From contig NZ_CP005084.1 in assembly GCF_001563265.1 (NCBI RefSeq), forward strand, positions 442,001 through 506,000: a stretch of DNA of 64,000 nucleotides. Reading direction: 5' to 3'. The first letter of the stretch is position 1. Each line of letters opens with the position of its first letter. Made by a program: the position numbers and the translations under genes. Positions 26,317 through 35,342 of the stretch are shown piece after piece. The notes under the pieces are model-generated. The model had not been told where the DNA came from and did no database searches. It worked only from the letters and a program-made list of their open reading frames with translations. Source of the stretch: Sphingobium sp. TKS (GTDB lineage Bacteria > Pseudomonadota > Alphaproteobacteria > Sphingomonadales > Sphingomonadaceae).

Positions 26317-27432
26317 ATGAGCACCGAAGGCATCTCATCGATCGAAGACATCATCCAGGATGCCATCGACGGACTCCCCTATATCTTGGTCGACGCCGAC
26401 GACCGCGAAAATGAAGGCGATGTCATCATCCCCGCCCAGTTCGCGACGCCGCGACAGATCAACTTCATGGCGAAGCATGCACGCGGCCTCATCTGCCTCG
26501 CCATGACGCAGGCGCGGGCGGAGCATCTGAAACTGCCGCCGATGACGGTCAACAACCAGTCAGGCCATGGCACGGCCTTCACCGTATCGATCGAAGCCCG
26601 CGAAGGCGTGACCACCGGCATTTCGGCGCAGGATCGCGCCCACACCGTCGCCGTCGCCGTCAATCCCACCAAGACCGCTGCCGACATCGTCTCGCCCGGC
26701 CATATCTTCCCGCTGACGGCGCGCGACGGCGGCGTGCTGGTCCGGGCCGGGCATACGGAGGCGGCGGTCGACATCTCGCGCCTCGCGGGCCTCACGCCAG
26801 CAGGCGTCATCTGCGAGGTGATGAACGACGATGGAACCATGGCGCGTCTGCCGGAGCTATTGGTTTTTGCGAAAGAGCATGGCCTCAAGGTCGGCACCAT
26901 CGCCGACCTCATCGCCTATCGCCGCCGGTCGGAAAAGCTGGTGCAATGCGTCGCCAGCGCGCCGTTCCACAGTTTCTACGGCGGCGACCTCACCATCCAT
27001 GTCTATCGCAACCAGATTGACGGTGGAGAACATGTCGCGCTGGTGAAGGGCGAAGTCCGTCCCGACCGCGAAACGCTGGTCCGCGTGCATCAGGTGGACC
27101 TGACGGCCGACCTGCTCGGCTGGTCGCAGGCGCACCCCGAATATGTGCCGCAGGCGCTTCAGGCCATGGCCGCGCATGAGGGGCAGGCCGTCGCCGTTTT
27201 CGTCCGCGATCCCAGCCCGGATTCCATTTCGCAACGCATCAAGGGCGGGCGAAAGACCTATCACGACACCAATGCGACCCGCGATTACGGCATCGGCGCC
27301 CAGATCCTGCTGGATCTGGGCGTGCGCCAGATGACCTTGCTGACCTCCAGCAAAGCCAAGCTCGCGGCACTGGAGGGCTTCGGCCTGACGGTGGTCGGAC
27401 GGGTTCCGCTGCGCAGTCCCGTCGAGGGATGA
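26317..27432 (+). CDS. ribB: RibB (DHBP synthase) with degenerate GTP cyclohydrolase II-like C-terminus
   Basis: The 371-residue protein makes 3,4-dihydroxy-2-butanone 4-phosphate for riboflavin. The N-terminal domain (about residues 1-205) is complete: 'DDRENEGDVIIPAQ', 'GLICLAMT', 'GVTTGISAQDRAHTV' and 'RAGHTEAAVDISRLAGLTPA'. The C-terminal part aligns with GTP cyclohydrolase II ('HVALVKGEV', 'YGIGAQILLDLGVRQMTLLT') but lacks the three zinc-binding Cys of active RibA (the C-x2-GD...CDCG region), so that activity is probably lost. It is in line with the acyl-CoA ligase inside a flavin-enzyme-rich cluster, so it may raise FMN supply. The ATG at 26317 is preferred over 26302 because GGAAAG precedes it. 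Confidence 0.9.
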   Translation: MSTEGISSIEDIIQDAIDGLPYILVDADDRENEGDVIIPAQFATPRQINFMAKHARGLICLAMTQARAEHLKLPPMTVNNQSGHGTAFTVSIEAREGVTTGISAQDRAHTVAVAVNPTKTAADIVSPGHIFPLTARDGGVLVRAGHTEAAVDISRLAGLTPAGVICEVMNDDGTMARLPELLVFAKEHGLKVGTIADLIAYRRRSEKLVQCVASAPFHSFYGGDLTIHVYRNQIDGGEHVALVKGEVRPDRETLVRVHQVDLTADLLGWSQAHPEYVPQALQAMAAHEGQAVAVFVRDPSPDSISQRIKGGRKTYHDTNATRDYGIGAQILLDLGVRQMTLLTSSKAKLAALEGFGLTVVGRVPLRSPVEG

Positions 27433-27444
27433 TATCACTCACCA

Positions 27445-27473
27445 GCCTGGGATCGATAGCGCCGACCCCAGGC
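27445..27473. terminator. Possible convergent terminator hairpin
   Basis: GCCTGGG at 27445-27451 pairs with CCCAGGC at 27467-27473 in the 48-base gap between ribB and the convergent flavin reductase. There is no T tract, so the call is tentative. Confidence 0.35.
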
Positions 27474-27480
27474 GATAGGC

Positions 27481-27969
27481 TCAGATCGGCATGACCCGGC
27501 CATAGGCGCCCTTATGAAACAACAGGGGCGCGCCGGGATGGTGGGCGTCGAGTGCATGCACTGCGCCCAGCACGATATGATGGTCGCCCGCTTCGTGCAC
27601 GGCGTGGATGGTACAATCGATCCAGGCGAGCGCACCATCCAGCACCGGCGACCCCAGCGCAGAAAGATGATGCGGTACGCCCTCGAACTTGTTCGGGTCC
27701 TTGGACGCAAGGATGCGGCAAAGCCCCTCCTGCCCGTCGCCCAGCACATTGACGCAAAAGCGTCCCGCCGCTTCGATCTTGGGCCAGCTCGATGATCCCC
27801 TGTCAGGGAAGAAGGCGACCAGCGGCGGATCGAGCGATACCGAGGTGAAGGAGCCGACGATCATGGCGGCGGGAACGCCGTCCGGCTGGACCGCAGTGAT
27901 GGCGCAGACGCCGGTCGGATAGTGACCCAATATGCGGCGGAAATCGTGCGGGTCGATCGTGACGGTCAT
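27481..27969 (-). CDS. Flavin reductase (HpaC/DszD-like)
   Basis: The 162-residue protein has the flavin_reduct domain: 'FRRILGHYPTGVCAITAVQP', 'IVGSFTSVSLDPPLVAFFPD', 'AAGRFCVNVLGDGQEGLCRI' and 'AGDHHIVLGAVHALD'. It should reduce FMN or FAD with NADH and pass it to a two-component monooxygenase. The ATG at 27969 is eight bases downstream of the P450 stop, so it is probably translated by coupling; longer in-frame extensions up to 28029 run inside the P450 gene. The partners are most likely the LLM enzymes at 19469 and 23205, since a P450 does not need a free flavin reductase. Confidence 0.9.
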   Translation of the reverse strand: MTVTIDPHDFRRILGHYPTGVCAITAVQPDGVPAAMIVGSFTSVSLDPPLVAFFPDRGSSSWPKIEAAGRFCVNVLGDGQEGLCRILASKDPNKFEGVPHHLSALGSPVLDGALAWIDCTIHAVHEAGDHHIVLGAVHALDAHHPGAPLLFHKGAYGRVMPI

Positions 27970-27976
27970 GGGAGAA

Positions 27977-29233
27977 TCAGACTTTCCAGACGAGAGGGAC
28001 ATTTTCAACGGCTGCGACGATGCCTGCATGATAGGTCGGCGTCGCGCCCTCCTCCATAGCGAAGCCCGGAATCCGAGCCAACCATTCCTGCAAGGTGACG
28101 ATCACCTCCATCCGGGCCAGATGCATGCCGGCGCAGCGATGCGGCCCCTGGGCGAAGGTGGAATGGGCGGCGACGTTGCGACGCGACAGGTCGACCTTCA
28201 TCGGATCGGCATGCTCACTGTCGTCCAGCCCGTGCAGGGCCGTGGGCAGCAGGATCAGGTCGCCGGCCTTCAGCTGCGTGCCATGAAACTCCATGTCGGC
28301 CACGACATAGCGCGCGTCGGACACCACGGCGAAACGGCGGAACATCTCCTCGACACCGCGTTGCAGCTTCATCGGGTCGGACCGCAATTCCTCCACCGTA
28401 TCGGGGTGGCGGGCCAGATAGATCATCATGAAGCTGAGGAGATTGACCACCGTATCGAGACCGCCCAGCAGCAGCAGCGAGACAAGACCCAGCATCTTGT
28501 CCTCCGGCATCGGCTGCCCGTTGATCTCGCTGTTCACCATCATGGTGATGAGGTCGGTTCCGGTGCCGCCGCGCCGCTCCTCGATGATCGGCGCGACATA
28601 GGCGAAAAAGCCCTTGTTCGCAGCCTCGAGCGACCGGCCCTGCTCCTCGGGCGTGTTGCCCGAAGGACGCGTCATCTCCTTGGCCAGAGCGTTCAGCATC
28701 GGCGCATCGTCCATCGGCAGGCCGGCGAGCGCCAGGAACACCTTGACCGGAAAGACCCCGGCATAATCGCGCGCGAAATCGCACCCGCCCTTGTCCGCAA
28801 ACCCCTCGATCAGCTCGACCGCGACGGCCCGCACATCCGCCTCCAGCTTGCGAATCTGGGCCAGGTTCAGCCCCTTGTCGATCGCCTTGCGGTAGGGCGT
28901 ATGCTCGGGCGGGTCCATCTTGGTCGGGACCATTTCATAGGCCTCGCCCGCCTCGCGCGGCACCCAGATGACACGGCTGGAGAAGCGGTCGGGACTGCGA
29001 TAGACCTCGTCGATCACCGCGCCGCGGGTCGCGACCCAGTGGCCACCGGTCAGCGGCGTCCAGACCAGCGGCGGCGTGCCGGGCTGCTGCACGCGCTTCC
29101 ATGCCTCGTGAAAGCCTTCTTCTATGCCGTCCAGTCCGTAAATATCGATGTCCCGGACCAGTGCCGACGGCACATGGTCGGGCATGGGAACGCGTGGTTT
29201 CGCGGGGGCCGGGGTCAGCAGATCGGTGTTCAT
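27977..29233 (-). CDS. Cytochrome P450, CYP101 (P450cam)-like
   Basis: The 418-residue protein is a soluble class I P450 that should hydroxylate a compact hydrophobic substrate. The heme-binding loop is '[20 protein letters not shown]', the ExxR motif lies in '[12 protein letters not shown]', and the I-helix acid-alcohol pair is in '[16 protein letters not shown]'. The whole C-terminal third resembles P450cam as I recall it, including '[16 protein letters not shown]'. In the substrate region, '[20 protein letters not shown]' keeps the residues equivalent to P450cam Tyr96 and Thr101 and the putidaredoxin-contact Arg112, while positions 87 and 98 appear changed to Trp and Met. No ferredoxin or ferredoxin reductase gene is in the window. 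It sits between an alcohol dehydrogenase and a flavin reductase. The start at 29233 follows AAGGA. Confidence 0.92.
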   Translation of the reverse strand: MNTDLLTPAPAKPRVPMPDHVPSALVRDIDIYGLDGIEEGFHEAWKRVQQPGTPPLVWTPLTGGHWVATRGAVIDEVYRSPDRFSSRVIWVPREAGEAYEMVPTKMDPPEHTPYRKAIDKGLNLAQIRKLEADVRAVAVELIEGFADKGGCDFARDYAGVFPVKVFLALAGLPMDDAPMLNALAKEMTRPSGNTPEEQGRSLEAANKGFFAYVAPIIEERRGGTGTDLITMMVNSEINGQPMPEDKMLGLVSLLLLGGLDTVVNLLSFMMIYLARHPDTVEELRSDPMKLQRGVEEMFRRFAVVSDARYVVADMEFHGTQLKAGDLILLPTALHGLDDSEHADPMKVDLSRRNVAAHSTFAQGPHRCAGMHLARMEVIVTLQEWLARIPGFAMEEGATPTYHAGIVAAVENVPLVWKV

Positions 29234-29247
29234 GGCCGCATTCCTTT

Positions 29248-30330
29248 TCAACGGATGGTCGGGTCGATCACCGCTTTGGTGGCGACGCCGGTTTTCGTGA
29301 CATGGAGGGCCTCGGCTGCCTGATGGATACCGAAGCGATGGCTGACGAGTTGGCCCAGCGGCACCGCATCCTGAACGCGTGCCGCAAATTGCATCGCCTG
29401 ATAATAATTTTTGGGCGCCGGGAAGGACGCACCCCCGACCGTCAGATTCTTCAGAGTCAGATCACGCGGGGAAATCGGCTGCGTGCCGATCGCACCCCAC
29501 AGGCCCAATATGATGTAGCGGCTGTGAATGCCGCTCAGATCGACGCCTTCGGGAAAGGCCGGCAGCGCGCCAGCCGCTTCGATGACGATGTCCGGACCCT
29601 GACGGCCGACACGGTCGTAAATCATCCGCTTGCGCTCCTCGGCGGGCAGGTCGAGCGACACCGTTGCCGTCGCGCCGAGCGACTTCGCAGCCTCCAGCCG
29701 TGCAGGGGCGCCGTCGATCACGATCACTTCGCGCGCGCCCGCCTGCGCCGCCACCAGCGCGGCGGACAGGCCCACCGGCCCTGCCCCCTGAACGACGACA
29801 GAGTCGCCGAACCGCACCGGACCGCAGCGGTCGAAGCCGCGCAATACCGTCGGCAAGGCGCATCCCAGCGCCGCGACCGCCTCCGGCCGGGCATGGTCCG
29901 GCAGGCGATAGAAGGGCATGTTATTGGGCAACCAGGCATAATCGGCATAGCTGCCCCAGTTGGGCTTGGCCGCATCCTCGAAATATTGGCTGTTCTCGCA
30001 CGGCGTCTGTTCGAGGACGGTGCAGGAATAGCAGCGATGGCAGAGCGCAATGGGCGACCAGATGACAAGGTCGCCGGGCTTGACCGGCACGCCCGCATAG
30101 TCGGTCGACACACCGGCGCCGAGCTGCTCGATCTGCCCGACGCCCTCATGGCCCAGGATGATCGGAAAGGGCATCTCGCCCGCCTCTCCGCTCAATATGT
30201 GGACGTCGCTGCCGCACACGCCGCCCAATATCGTGCGGACCAACGCGCCACCCGCCTCGGGCGCATGGATATCCACGTCCCAAGTTTCGAGGCGGTTCTT
30301 CTCCACCATCACCGCAGCTCTGCCCTGCAT
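29248..30330 (-). CDS. Zinc-dependent alcohol dehydrogenase (MDR family)
   Basis: The 360-residue medium-chain dehydrogenase has the catalytic zinc site '[11 protein letters not shown]' and '[16 protein letters not shown]', a structural zinc region '[20 protein letters not shown]', and the nucleotide-binding '[20 protein letters not shown]'. Directly upstream of a CYP101-like P450 (15 bases), it matches the camphor arrangement in which 5-exo-hydroxycamphor dehydrogenase precedes P450cam, so oxidation of the P450-made alcohol to a ketone is a reasonable inference. The ATG at 30330 is taken. An operator palindrome lies 99 bases upstream. Confidence 0.92.
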   Translation of the reverse strand: MQGRAAVMVEKNRLETWDVDIHAPEAGGALVRTILGGVCGSDVHILSGEAGEMPFPIILGHEGVGQIEQLGAGVSTDYAGVPVKPGDLVIWSPIALCHRCYSCTVLEQTPCENSQYFEDAAKPNWGSYADYAWLPNNMPFYRLPDHARPEAVAALGCALPTVLRGFDRCGPVRFGDSVVVQGAGPVGLSAALVAAQAGAREVIVIDGAPARLEAAKSLGATATVSLDLPAEERKRMIYDRVGRQGPDIVIEAAGALPAFPEGVDLSGIHSRYIILGLWGAIGTQPISPRDLTLKNLTVGGASFPAPKNYYQAMQFAARVQDAVPLGQLVSHRFGIHQAAEALHVTKTGVATKAVIDPTIR

Positions 30331-30428
30331 CCCTCATCCTCTCAGCTTTGTCGTCGTACCCGTCGCTACGGCGTTCGAACGACTTTTAACTCACTTGCAG
30401 GGTCGACGTCCCCGCCATTGAAACGAAA

Positions 30429-30442
30429 CTAATCAAAATTAG
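30429..30442. promoter_or_regulatory. Palindromic operator CTAAT-N4-ATTAG (site 6)
   Basis: CTAAT-CAAA-ATTAG is perfect and lies upstream of the dehydrogenase-P450-flavin reductase operon. On the minus strand it falls between TTGCAT and TTAGTT with a 17-base spacer, the same arrangement as at site 4. Confidence 0.65.
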
Positions 30443-30621
30443 CCTATCGATGCAAGAGCCGATTGCGGACGGCATCAAGTGACAACCCGCAAAGACAGCA
30501 TGTATTTCTTATCAAATATCTGTTTTTACATGATATTTTCTGGATATTTGAATTGAGTCGCGGGCGCTCAGGCAGCCGTCTTAAGCCCACCCTATTGACA
30601 TTTACGCGCCATGAATATTCA

Positions 30622-30635
30622 ATAACCAATATTAG
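30622..30635 (+). promoter_or_regulatory. Degenerate operator ATAAC-N4-ATTAG (site 7)
   Basis: ATAAC-CAAT-ATTAG followed by GCAAAT lies 29 bases before the SDR start, in the same form as site 5 before the ligase. Confidence 0.4.
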
Positions 30636-30663
30636 GCAAATGCAGAATCGTGGAGGAGAGCAT

Positions 30664-31410
30664 ATGGGTCGTCTCGCAGGCAAAATAGCCATCATCACAG
30701 GGGCTGCTCGCGGCATGGGGGAATCCCACGCCCGCATGTTCGCGCGTGAAGGCGCCAAACTCGTCCTCACCGACCTCAACGTCGAAAAGGGCACGGCCTT
30801 GGCCAAGGAAATCGGCGAAGCGGCGATATTCCTGGCGCATGACGTGACCAAGGCCGACGACTGGGCGCGCATCGTCGCCAAGGCGGTCGAAACCTTCGGA
30901 ACGATCGACATCCTCGTCAACAATGCCGGTATCCTCGGCCCGATGGCCAATACGGTCGACCTGACGGAAGAGGGTTATCAGCTCGTCTGCGCGGTCAACC
31001 AGCATTCGGTCTTTTACGGCATGCGGGCCGTGCTGCCGACGATGGTGAAGGCCAATAAGGGCTCGATCGTGAACATCTCCTCCATCGCCGGCATGGCGGC
31101 GAACTATGGCTTCCCCAGCCTGGCCTATGTCGCGAGCAAGTTCGCCGTGCGCGGCATGACCAAGGCCACGGCCATGGAATATGGGAAGAATAATATCCGT
31201 GTGAACTCCGTGCATCCCGGCTTCATCCAGACGCCGATGATGGTCGAGGCGACCGACGAGGTCGGCGGCGAGGCGCTGGCCCAAATCCCGTTGGGCCGCA
31301 TCGCCGATCCATCCGAAGTGTCGAACCTCGTGCTGTTCCTGGCTTCGGATGAATCATCCTACATCACCGCATCGGAACATCTGGTCGACGCGGGCATGCT
31401 GGCGCACTGA
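30664..31410 (+). CDS. SDR-family alcohol dehydrogenase
   Basis: The 248-residue short-chain dehydrogenase has 'IAIITGAARGMGESHARMFA' (cofactor motif), 'DILVNNAGILG', the catalytic Ser in 'GSIVNISSIAGMAANYGFPS' and Tyr/Lys in 'AYVASKFAVRGMTKA'. This pattern fits NAD-dependent oxidation of a cyclic or secondary alcohol. A longer open frame starts at 30463, but GGAGGAGAG immediately before the ATG at 30664 fixes the start. It is 17 bases ahead of an enoyl-CoA hydratase gene and divergent from the dehydrogenase-P450 operon. Confidence 0.92.
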   Translation: MGRLAGKIAIITGAARGMGESHARMFAREGAKLVLTDLNVEKGTALAKEIGEAAIFLAHDVTKADDWARIVAKAVETFGTIDILVNNAGILGPMANTVDLTEEGYQLVCAVNQHSVFYGMRAVLPTMVKANKGSIVNISSIAGMAANYGFPSLAYVASKFAVRGMTKATAMEYGKNNIRVNSVHPGFIQTPMMVEATDEVGGEALAQIPLGRIADPSEVSNLVLFLASDESSYITASEHLVDAGMLAH

Positions 31411-31426
31411 CCGGGAGGGAGGCGCC

Positions 31427-32197
31427 GTGCCAACGGTCGAGTTTCACCGCAGCGGCCATGTTGCCGAGATACGGCTTAACCGGCCCGCCTCGCTCAACGC
31501 CATTGACGATGAGATGGACCGGGCGCTTGCCGATGCCTGGGAACGGGTGGACGGCGATCCGGATATCCGGGTCGCTGTTCTCTCCGGCACCGGCGACAGG
31601 GCCTTTTGCGCCGGGGCGGACATGGCGAACCCACCGCTGGGCCATGACGGCCTTTCCTTCGGCGGCGGCCTGTCGGGCATAGGGGGGCGGCTGAATCCCT
31701 TGCGCAAACCCCTAATCTGCGCGGTGCAGGGGTATGTTCTCGGCCTCGGTTTCGAGCTGGCGATGTGCGCGGACATCATCATCGCCGCCGAGGACGCTGT
31801 GTTCCGCCTGCCAGAGGCGCGGGCCGGCATCATCGACCATTGCGGCGTCGTCCATCGCGCCATCCGGCAGCTTCCGCATCATGTCGCCATGGCCATGATC
31901 ATCGCCAGCGAACCGCTGACCGCGCAGGACGCGTTACGATTTGGCCTGATCAACGCCTGCGTCGACCGCAGCGCATTGCCCGCGGAGACGAGCCGCTGGA
32001 TCGCAAGGCTGCTGGAATGCTCGCCACTGGTGTCACAAGCGGGCAAAGAGGCAGCGCTGGACGGGCTGAGGCATTCACTGCCTGACGCTTTATCCGCTTC
32101 CTACCCTCAGATCAAAAGCTATCAGGCGACACAGGATCGTGCGGAAGCGGCGGTCGCATGGAAGGAACGGCGGGCACCCCAATGGCTCGGGCGATAG
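31427..32197 (+). CDS. Enoyl-CoA hydratase/isomerase family protein (2)
   Basis: The 256-residue crotonase-type protein reads 'VAEIRLNRPASLNAIDDEMD', 'GTGDRAFCAGADMANPPLGH' (first oxyanion loop), 'VQGYVLGLGFELAMCADIII' (second loop) and 'AVFRLPEARAGIIDHCGVVH' with a Pro-Glu typical of the catalytic helix. The GTG at 31427 with GGGAGGGAGG upstream is the likely start; the longer open frame overlaps the SDR. It probably hydrates or isomerises an unsaturated acyl-CoA of the pathway. The following 430 bases are non-coding. Confidence 0.9.
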   Translation: MPTVEFHRSGHVAEIRLNRPASLNAIDDEMDRALADAWERVDGDPDIRVAVLSGTGDRAFCAGADMANPPLGHDGLSFGGGLSGIGGRLNPLRKPLICAVQGYVLGLGFELAMCADIIIAAEDAVFRLPEARAGIIDHCGVVHRAIRQLPHHVAMAMIIASEPLTAQDALRFGLINACVDRSALPAETSRWIARLLECSPLVSQAGKEAALDGLRHSLPDALSASYPQIKSYQATQDRAEAAVAWKERRAPQWLGR

Positions 32198-32440
32198 AAT
32201 CGCAATCCTAATTGAAATTCGAAATTTTTTATCAAAAGCAGAAAAGCCTTTCCTGAAAAAGTGCGGTCGCCAATTTTCCTATCGCGGTCAGCATTATGTG
32301 CGCCGGGCGGATAATTCCCTAATAATGCCATATTTCTAATGATTATTTCGCATGGATCAGCGCATTCTGCCCAGATGGCGACGAAAAGAAACAGCGGAAC
32401 GAACGCAACATGTGCCGCATAATCCCTCTTGCACTTTACC

Positions 32441-32454
32441 CTAATTTTAATTAG
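32441..32454. promoter_or_regulatory. Palindromic operator CTAAT-N4-ATTAG (site 8)
   Basis: CTAAT-TTTA-ATTAG, followed by GCAAAG, is perfect and lies 174 bases upstream of the TonB receptor at 32628. A TTGCAC box stands 16 bases before its right half. A weaker CTAAT-TGAA-ATTCG lies at 32208-32221 in the same 430-base intergenic region, which holds no gene that I can recognise. Confidence 0.65.
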
Positions 32455-32627
32455 GCAAAGCCTGTAGGTGCCGCAGAGCGCCGGTCGATGAACCTGTCGA
32501 GACAATCGCGACCATGGAGATGAGGATGAGTGAAAATCACGACATCTTTGCACCATGCCCATCCTGTCCACGGCAATCATGGCGTCCAGCGGTGATCAAC
32601 GAACAATAATCAGGTGAGGAGTAGAAT

Positions 32628-35075
32628 ATGAGGCAAGACGAACTTCGGGCCTATGATACCGGCCAGGCCGTTTCCCCTCTCTATCGTCGGATATTGATGG
32701 CATCGGCGGGATCGGCCGCCATCGCCCTGTTCGGACTGGCCGGCAATGTCGCCATCGCCCAGTCCGCATCCAGCGCCCCGCAGGCGGCCGAAAGCGCGCC
32801 CCAGCCCGCCGACACGTCCGACATCGTCGTGACCGCGCAACGGCGCGAGGAATCGCTGTCGAAGGTCCCGCTCTCCGTCGCGGCGCTCAGCTCCGAAACC
32901 TTGCAGAACCGGGTGGTCACGAAGGAGCAGGATCTCGCGGCGCTCGTCCCCGGCCTGATCGTCAAGAACGGCCAGAACCAGAACCAGTTGAGCTTCACCA
33001 TGCGGGGCCAGACGCTGGACCCCTTCTCCGGCGCCAGTCCGGCCGTGCTCACCTATCTGAACGAAGTTCCCTTCACCGGCGGCAATTCGGCTACGGCCTT
33101 TTACGACTTCTCGTCGGTGCAGGTGCTCAAGGGGCCGCAAGGCACGCTGTTCGGACGTAACGCAACCGGCGGCGCGGTGCTGTATGCATCGGCCAAGCCG
33201 GGCGAGGATTTCGGCGGTTTCGGCACCATTCGCGCGGGTGAACGCGATCTTATCCAGCTACAGGGCGCGGTCGACATTCCCGTCATACCGGGCAAGATCC
33301 TGCTCCGTGTCGCTGGCGACTATCAGAAGCAGGACGGCTATGTCCACAACCTGCTGACCGGCAATACGCTGGGCGATGTCGACAACCGCTCCGGCCGCAT
33401 CACGGCAGTCCTGCGCCCGACCGACACGATCGAGAACACCACCGTCTTCCAATATAGCCGGTTCCGGGGCACGGAATCCAACGGCCAGCTCTATTCCTAT
33501 TATCCGCTCGGCTCGACCAACACTTCCAGCCAGACCGGCATCACCTATAATCTGACGGCGACGCTGGACGCACTCTACGGCAATGGCTTCTTCCCCGGCG
33601 TAGGCGACGGCCCGCCCGGACCCGGCACATTCCCCGGCGCGGTTGCCGGCTACCTCGCCTGGCAGAAGGCCCATCCCTACGAAACCTATCTGTCCTACGA
33701 CCTGCCCCACAAGGCGAGCAGCTATTTCCTGTCGAACACCACGACTTTCGAGTTGAACGACAATCTCACGGTCAAGAATATCTTCGGCTTCGAGAAGACC
33801 TTCGCCCGGACCGCTGGCATATTGAGCGGATCGCCCTTCGCCTCGCTCGACCTCTATAACAGCTCTGGCAACTATACCGGCCCTCCGGGCGGACAGGTTT
33901 TCCGCAACAAGAGCATTTCCGAAGAACTCCAGCTTCAGGGAAAATCCGCCGACGGCAAGCTCGAATATATCATCGGCGGCTTCTACAACTATGCCACGAA
34001 GGAAGAAGCCATCCCCGTCATCGTCGGAGCCGAACTCCCGACCCCGGCAGGCGAGGTTCTGTACCACACCCACGGCACCACGCGTTCGCGCGCGGTTTAC
34101 GGACAGGCTACCTACGACCTGTCGGACGCCGTGCTGGAAGGGCTGAAGTTCACGGCTGGCGCCCGCTACACCTGGGAAACGGTCGGCATGACATCCTACG
34201 ACGATCATGCTTTCTTCGTCGGCTTCCCCCGTGAAAAGGCGACGCTTAAAGCGCCAAGCTGGGTCGGCACCCTGCAATGGCAGGCCAGTCCGGCGAGCCA
34301 GTTCTACTTCACGCAACGCGGCAGCTTCCGGGCCGGCAACTTCAACGGCGCCGTGGTGCCCTACGGTCTCGCGAATTTCTTCAAGAATGAATATACCCAT
34401 GATTTCGAACTGGGCTACAAGTTCAGCGGGATGCTGCTCGGTCAGCGTGCCCATTTCAACGTGGCCGCCTATAAGCAGATCGTGAAGAACGCGCAGCATT
34501 CGCTCTACGCCGTGGTGGCCGGCGCGCCGTCCGCCTTCACCGTCAACGTGCCCGAAGCGCAGGTGAAGGGTGTCGAGATGGACGGCGACATCATGTCGGC
34601 CGATTGGTTGAAACTGGGCTTTTCCGGCGCCTATACGGACGCGAAATACACCAAGAACATCGTCGACCTGTCAGTGCAGACCGGCACGCCCGGCTTCGTC
34701 GTTCCGTTCGATTCCTATCCCGACGCGCCCAAATGGTCGGGATCCCTATATGCCGATCTGACCCTGCCGACACCGGCGCAGTGGGGCGAGATGCATTTCC
34801 GGGTCGACAGCTTCTCGCAAACCTCATCCTATTTCTCGAACAATAATTATTCGATCACGCCGGGCACCAAGATCAAAGGATACACGACCATTGCGGCGCG
34901 CTTAAGCTGGAATGAAATCATGGGAAGCCCGCTTTCGCTCGGTATCTACGCCAAGAACCTATTCGATCGCCAATATTATCAGTCGGGTTACGTCCTTGGC
35001 GCATCGGGCGGCATGAATACGGTGATCCCTGGCGAACCCCAGACCTTCGGTGCCGAAGTCACCATGAAGTTCTGA
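32628..35075 (+). CDS. TonB-dependent receptor, single-gene unit
   Basis: The 815-residue outer-membrane receptor has a signal region ending 'LAGNVAIAQS', the plug start 'SDIVVTAQRREESLSKVPLS', 'LVPGLIVKNGQNQNQLSFTM', 'VQVLKGPQGTLFGRNATGGA' and a long barrel ending 'TVIPGEPQTFGAEVTMKF'. GGTGAGGAG six bases before the ATG fixes the start. It lies downstream of the palindromic site 8 and so is probably co-regulated with the P450 and LLM genes, which suggests that it imports the hydrophobic substrate of this pathway. A hairpin terminator follows. The next 250 bases lead into mobile elements. Confidence 0.93.
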   Translation: MRQDELRAYDTGQAVSPLYRRILMASAGSAAIALFGLAGNVAIAQSASSAPQAAESAPQPADTSDIVVTAQRREESLSKVPLSVAALSSETLQNRVVTKEQDLAALVPGLIVKNGQNQNQLSFTMRGQTLDPFSGASPAVLTYLNEVPFTGGNSATAFYDFSSVQVLKGPQGTLFGRNATGGAVLYASAKPGEDFGGFGTIRAGERDLIQLQGAVDIPVIPGKILLRVAGDYQKQDGYVHNLLTGNTLGDVDNRSGRITAVLRPTDTIENTTVFQYSRFRGTESNGQLYSYYPLGSTNTSSQTGITYNLTATLDALYGNGFFPGVGDGPPGPGTFPGAVAGYLAWQKAHPYETYLSYDLPHKASSYFLSNTTTFELNDNLTVKNIFGFEKTFARTAGILSGSPFASLDLYNSSGNYTGPPGGQVFRNKSISEELQLQGKSADGKLEYIIGGFYNYATKEEAIPVIVGAELPTPAGEVLYHTHGTTRSRAVYGQATYDLSDAVLEGLKFTAGARYTWETVGMTSYDDHAFFVGFPREKATLKAPSWVGTLQWQASPASQFYFTQRGSFRAGNFNGAVVPYGLANFFKNEYTHDFELGYKFSGMLLGQRAHFNVAAYKQIVKNAQHSLYAVVAGAPSAFTVNVPEAQVKGVEMDGDIMSADWLKLGFSGAYTDAKYTKNIVDLSVQTGTPGFVVPFDSYPDAPKWSGSLYADLTLPTPAQWGEMHFRVDSFSQTSSYFSNNNYSITPGTKIKGYTTIAARLSWNEIMGSPLSLGIYAKNLFDRQYYQSGYVLGASGGMNTVIPGEPQTFGAEVTMKF

Positions 35076-35085
35076 CCTTTCTTCC

Positions 35086-35116
35086 GGCGGCAATCCATAA
35101 AGTTGCCGTCTAATTT
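35086..35116 (+). terminator. Probable rho-independent terminator after TonB receptor
   Basis: GGCGGCAA at 35086-35093 pairs with TTGCCGTC at 35103-35110 (one G-T pair) and is followed by TAATTT, eleven bases after the receptor stop codon. Confidence 0.55.
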
Positions 35117-35342
35117 AAGAAGATGCCCCGGCGCCTCGGCCGACGATCAAAGGATCGCAATATGGCTGAGGCAGCGGAAATCGGATAGCAGGAACCCGGC
35201 TTGCCCCGCAGGGCAAACCGAGTTCCCATCGCTGGGGCAACCTGAAATGACTGTTTTCGGGTGAGGCAAATCCCCACTGGAACGACCGGCTATCACGCTG
35301 AGAAATTCAACACCACGCAGGGAGCGATCGTGTCCCACCTGA
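35117..35342. other. Short stretch between TonB terminator and IS256, nothing recognised
   Basis: No gene or known repeat end could be assigned. It may be the end of a further insertion sequence, but I cannot name one. Confidence 0.4.
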
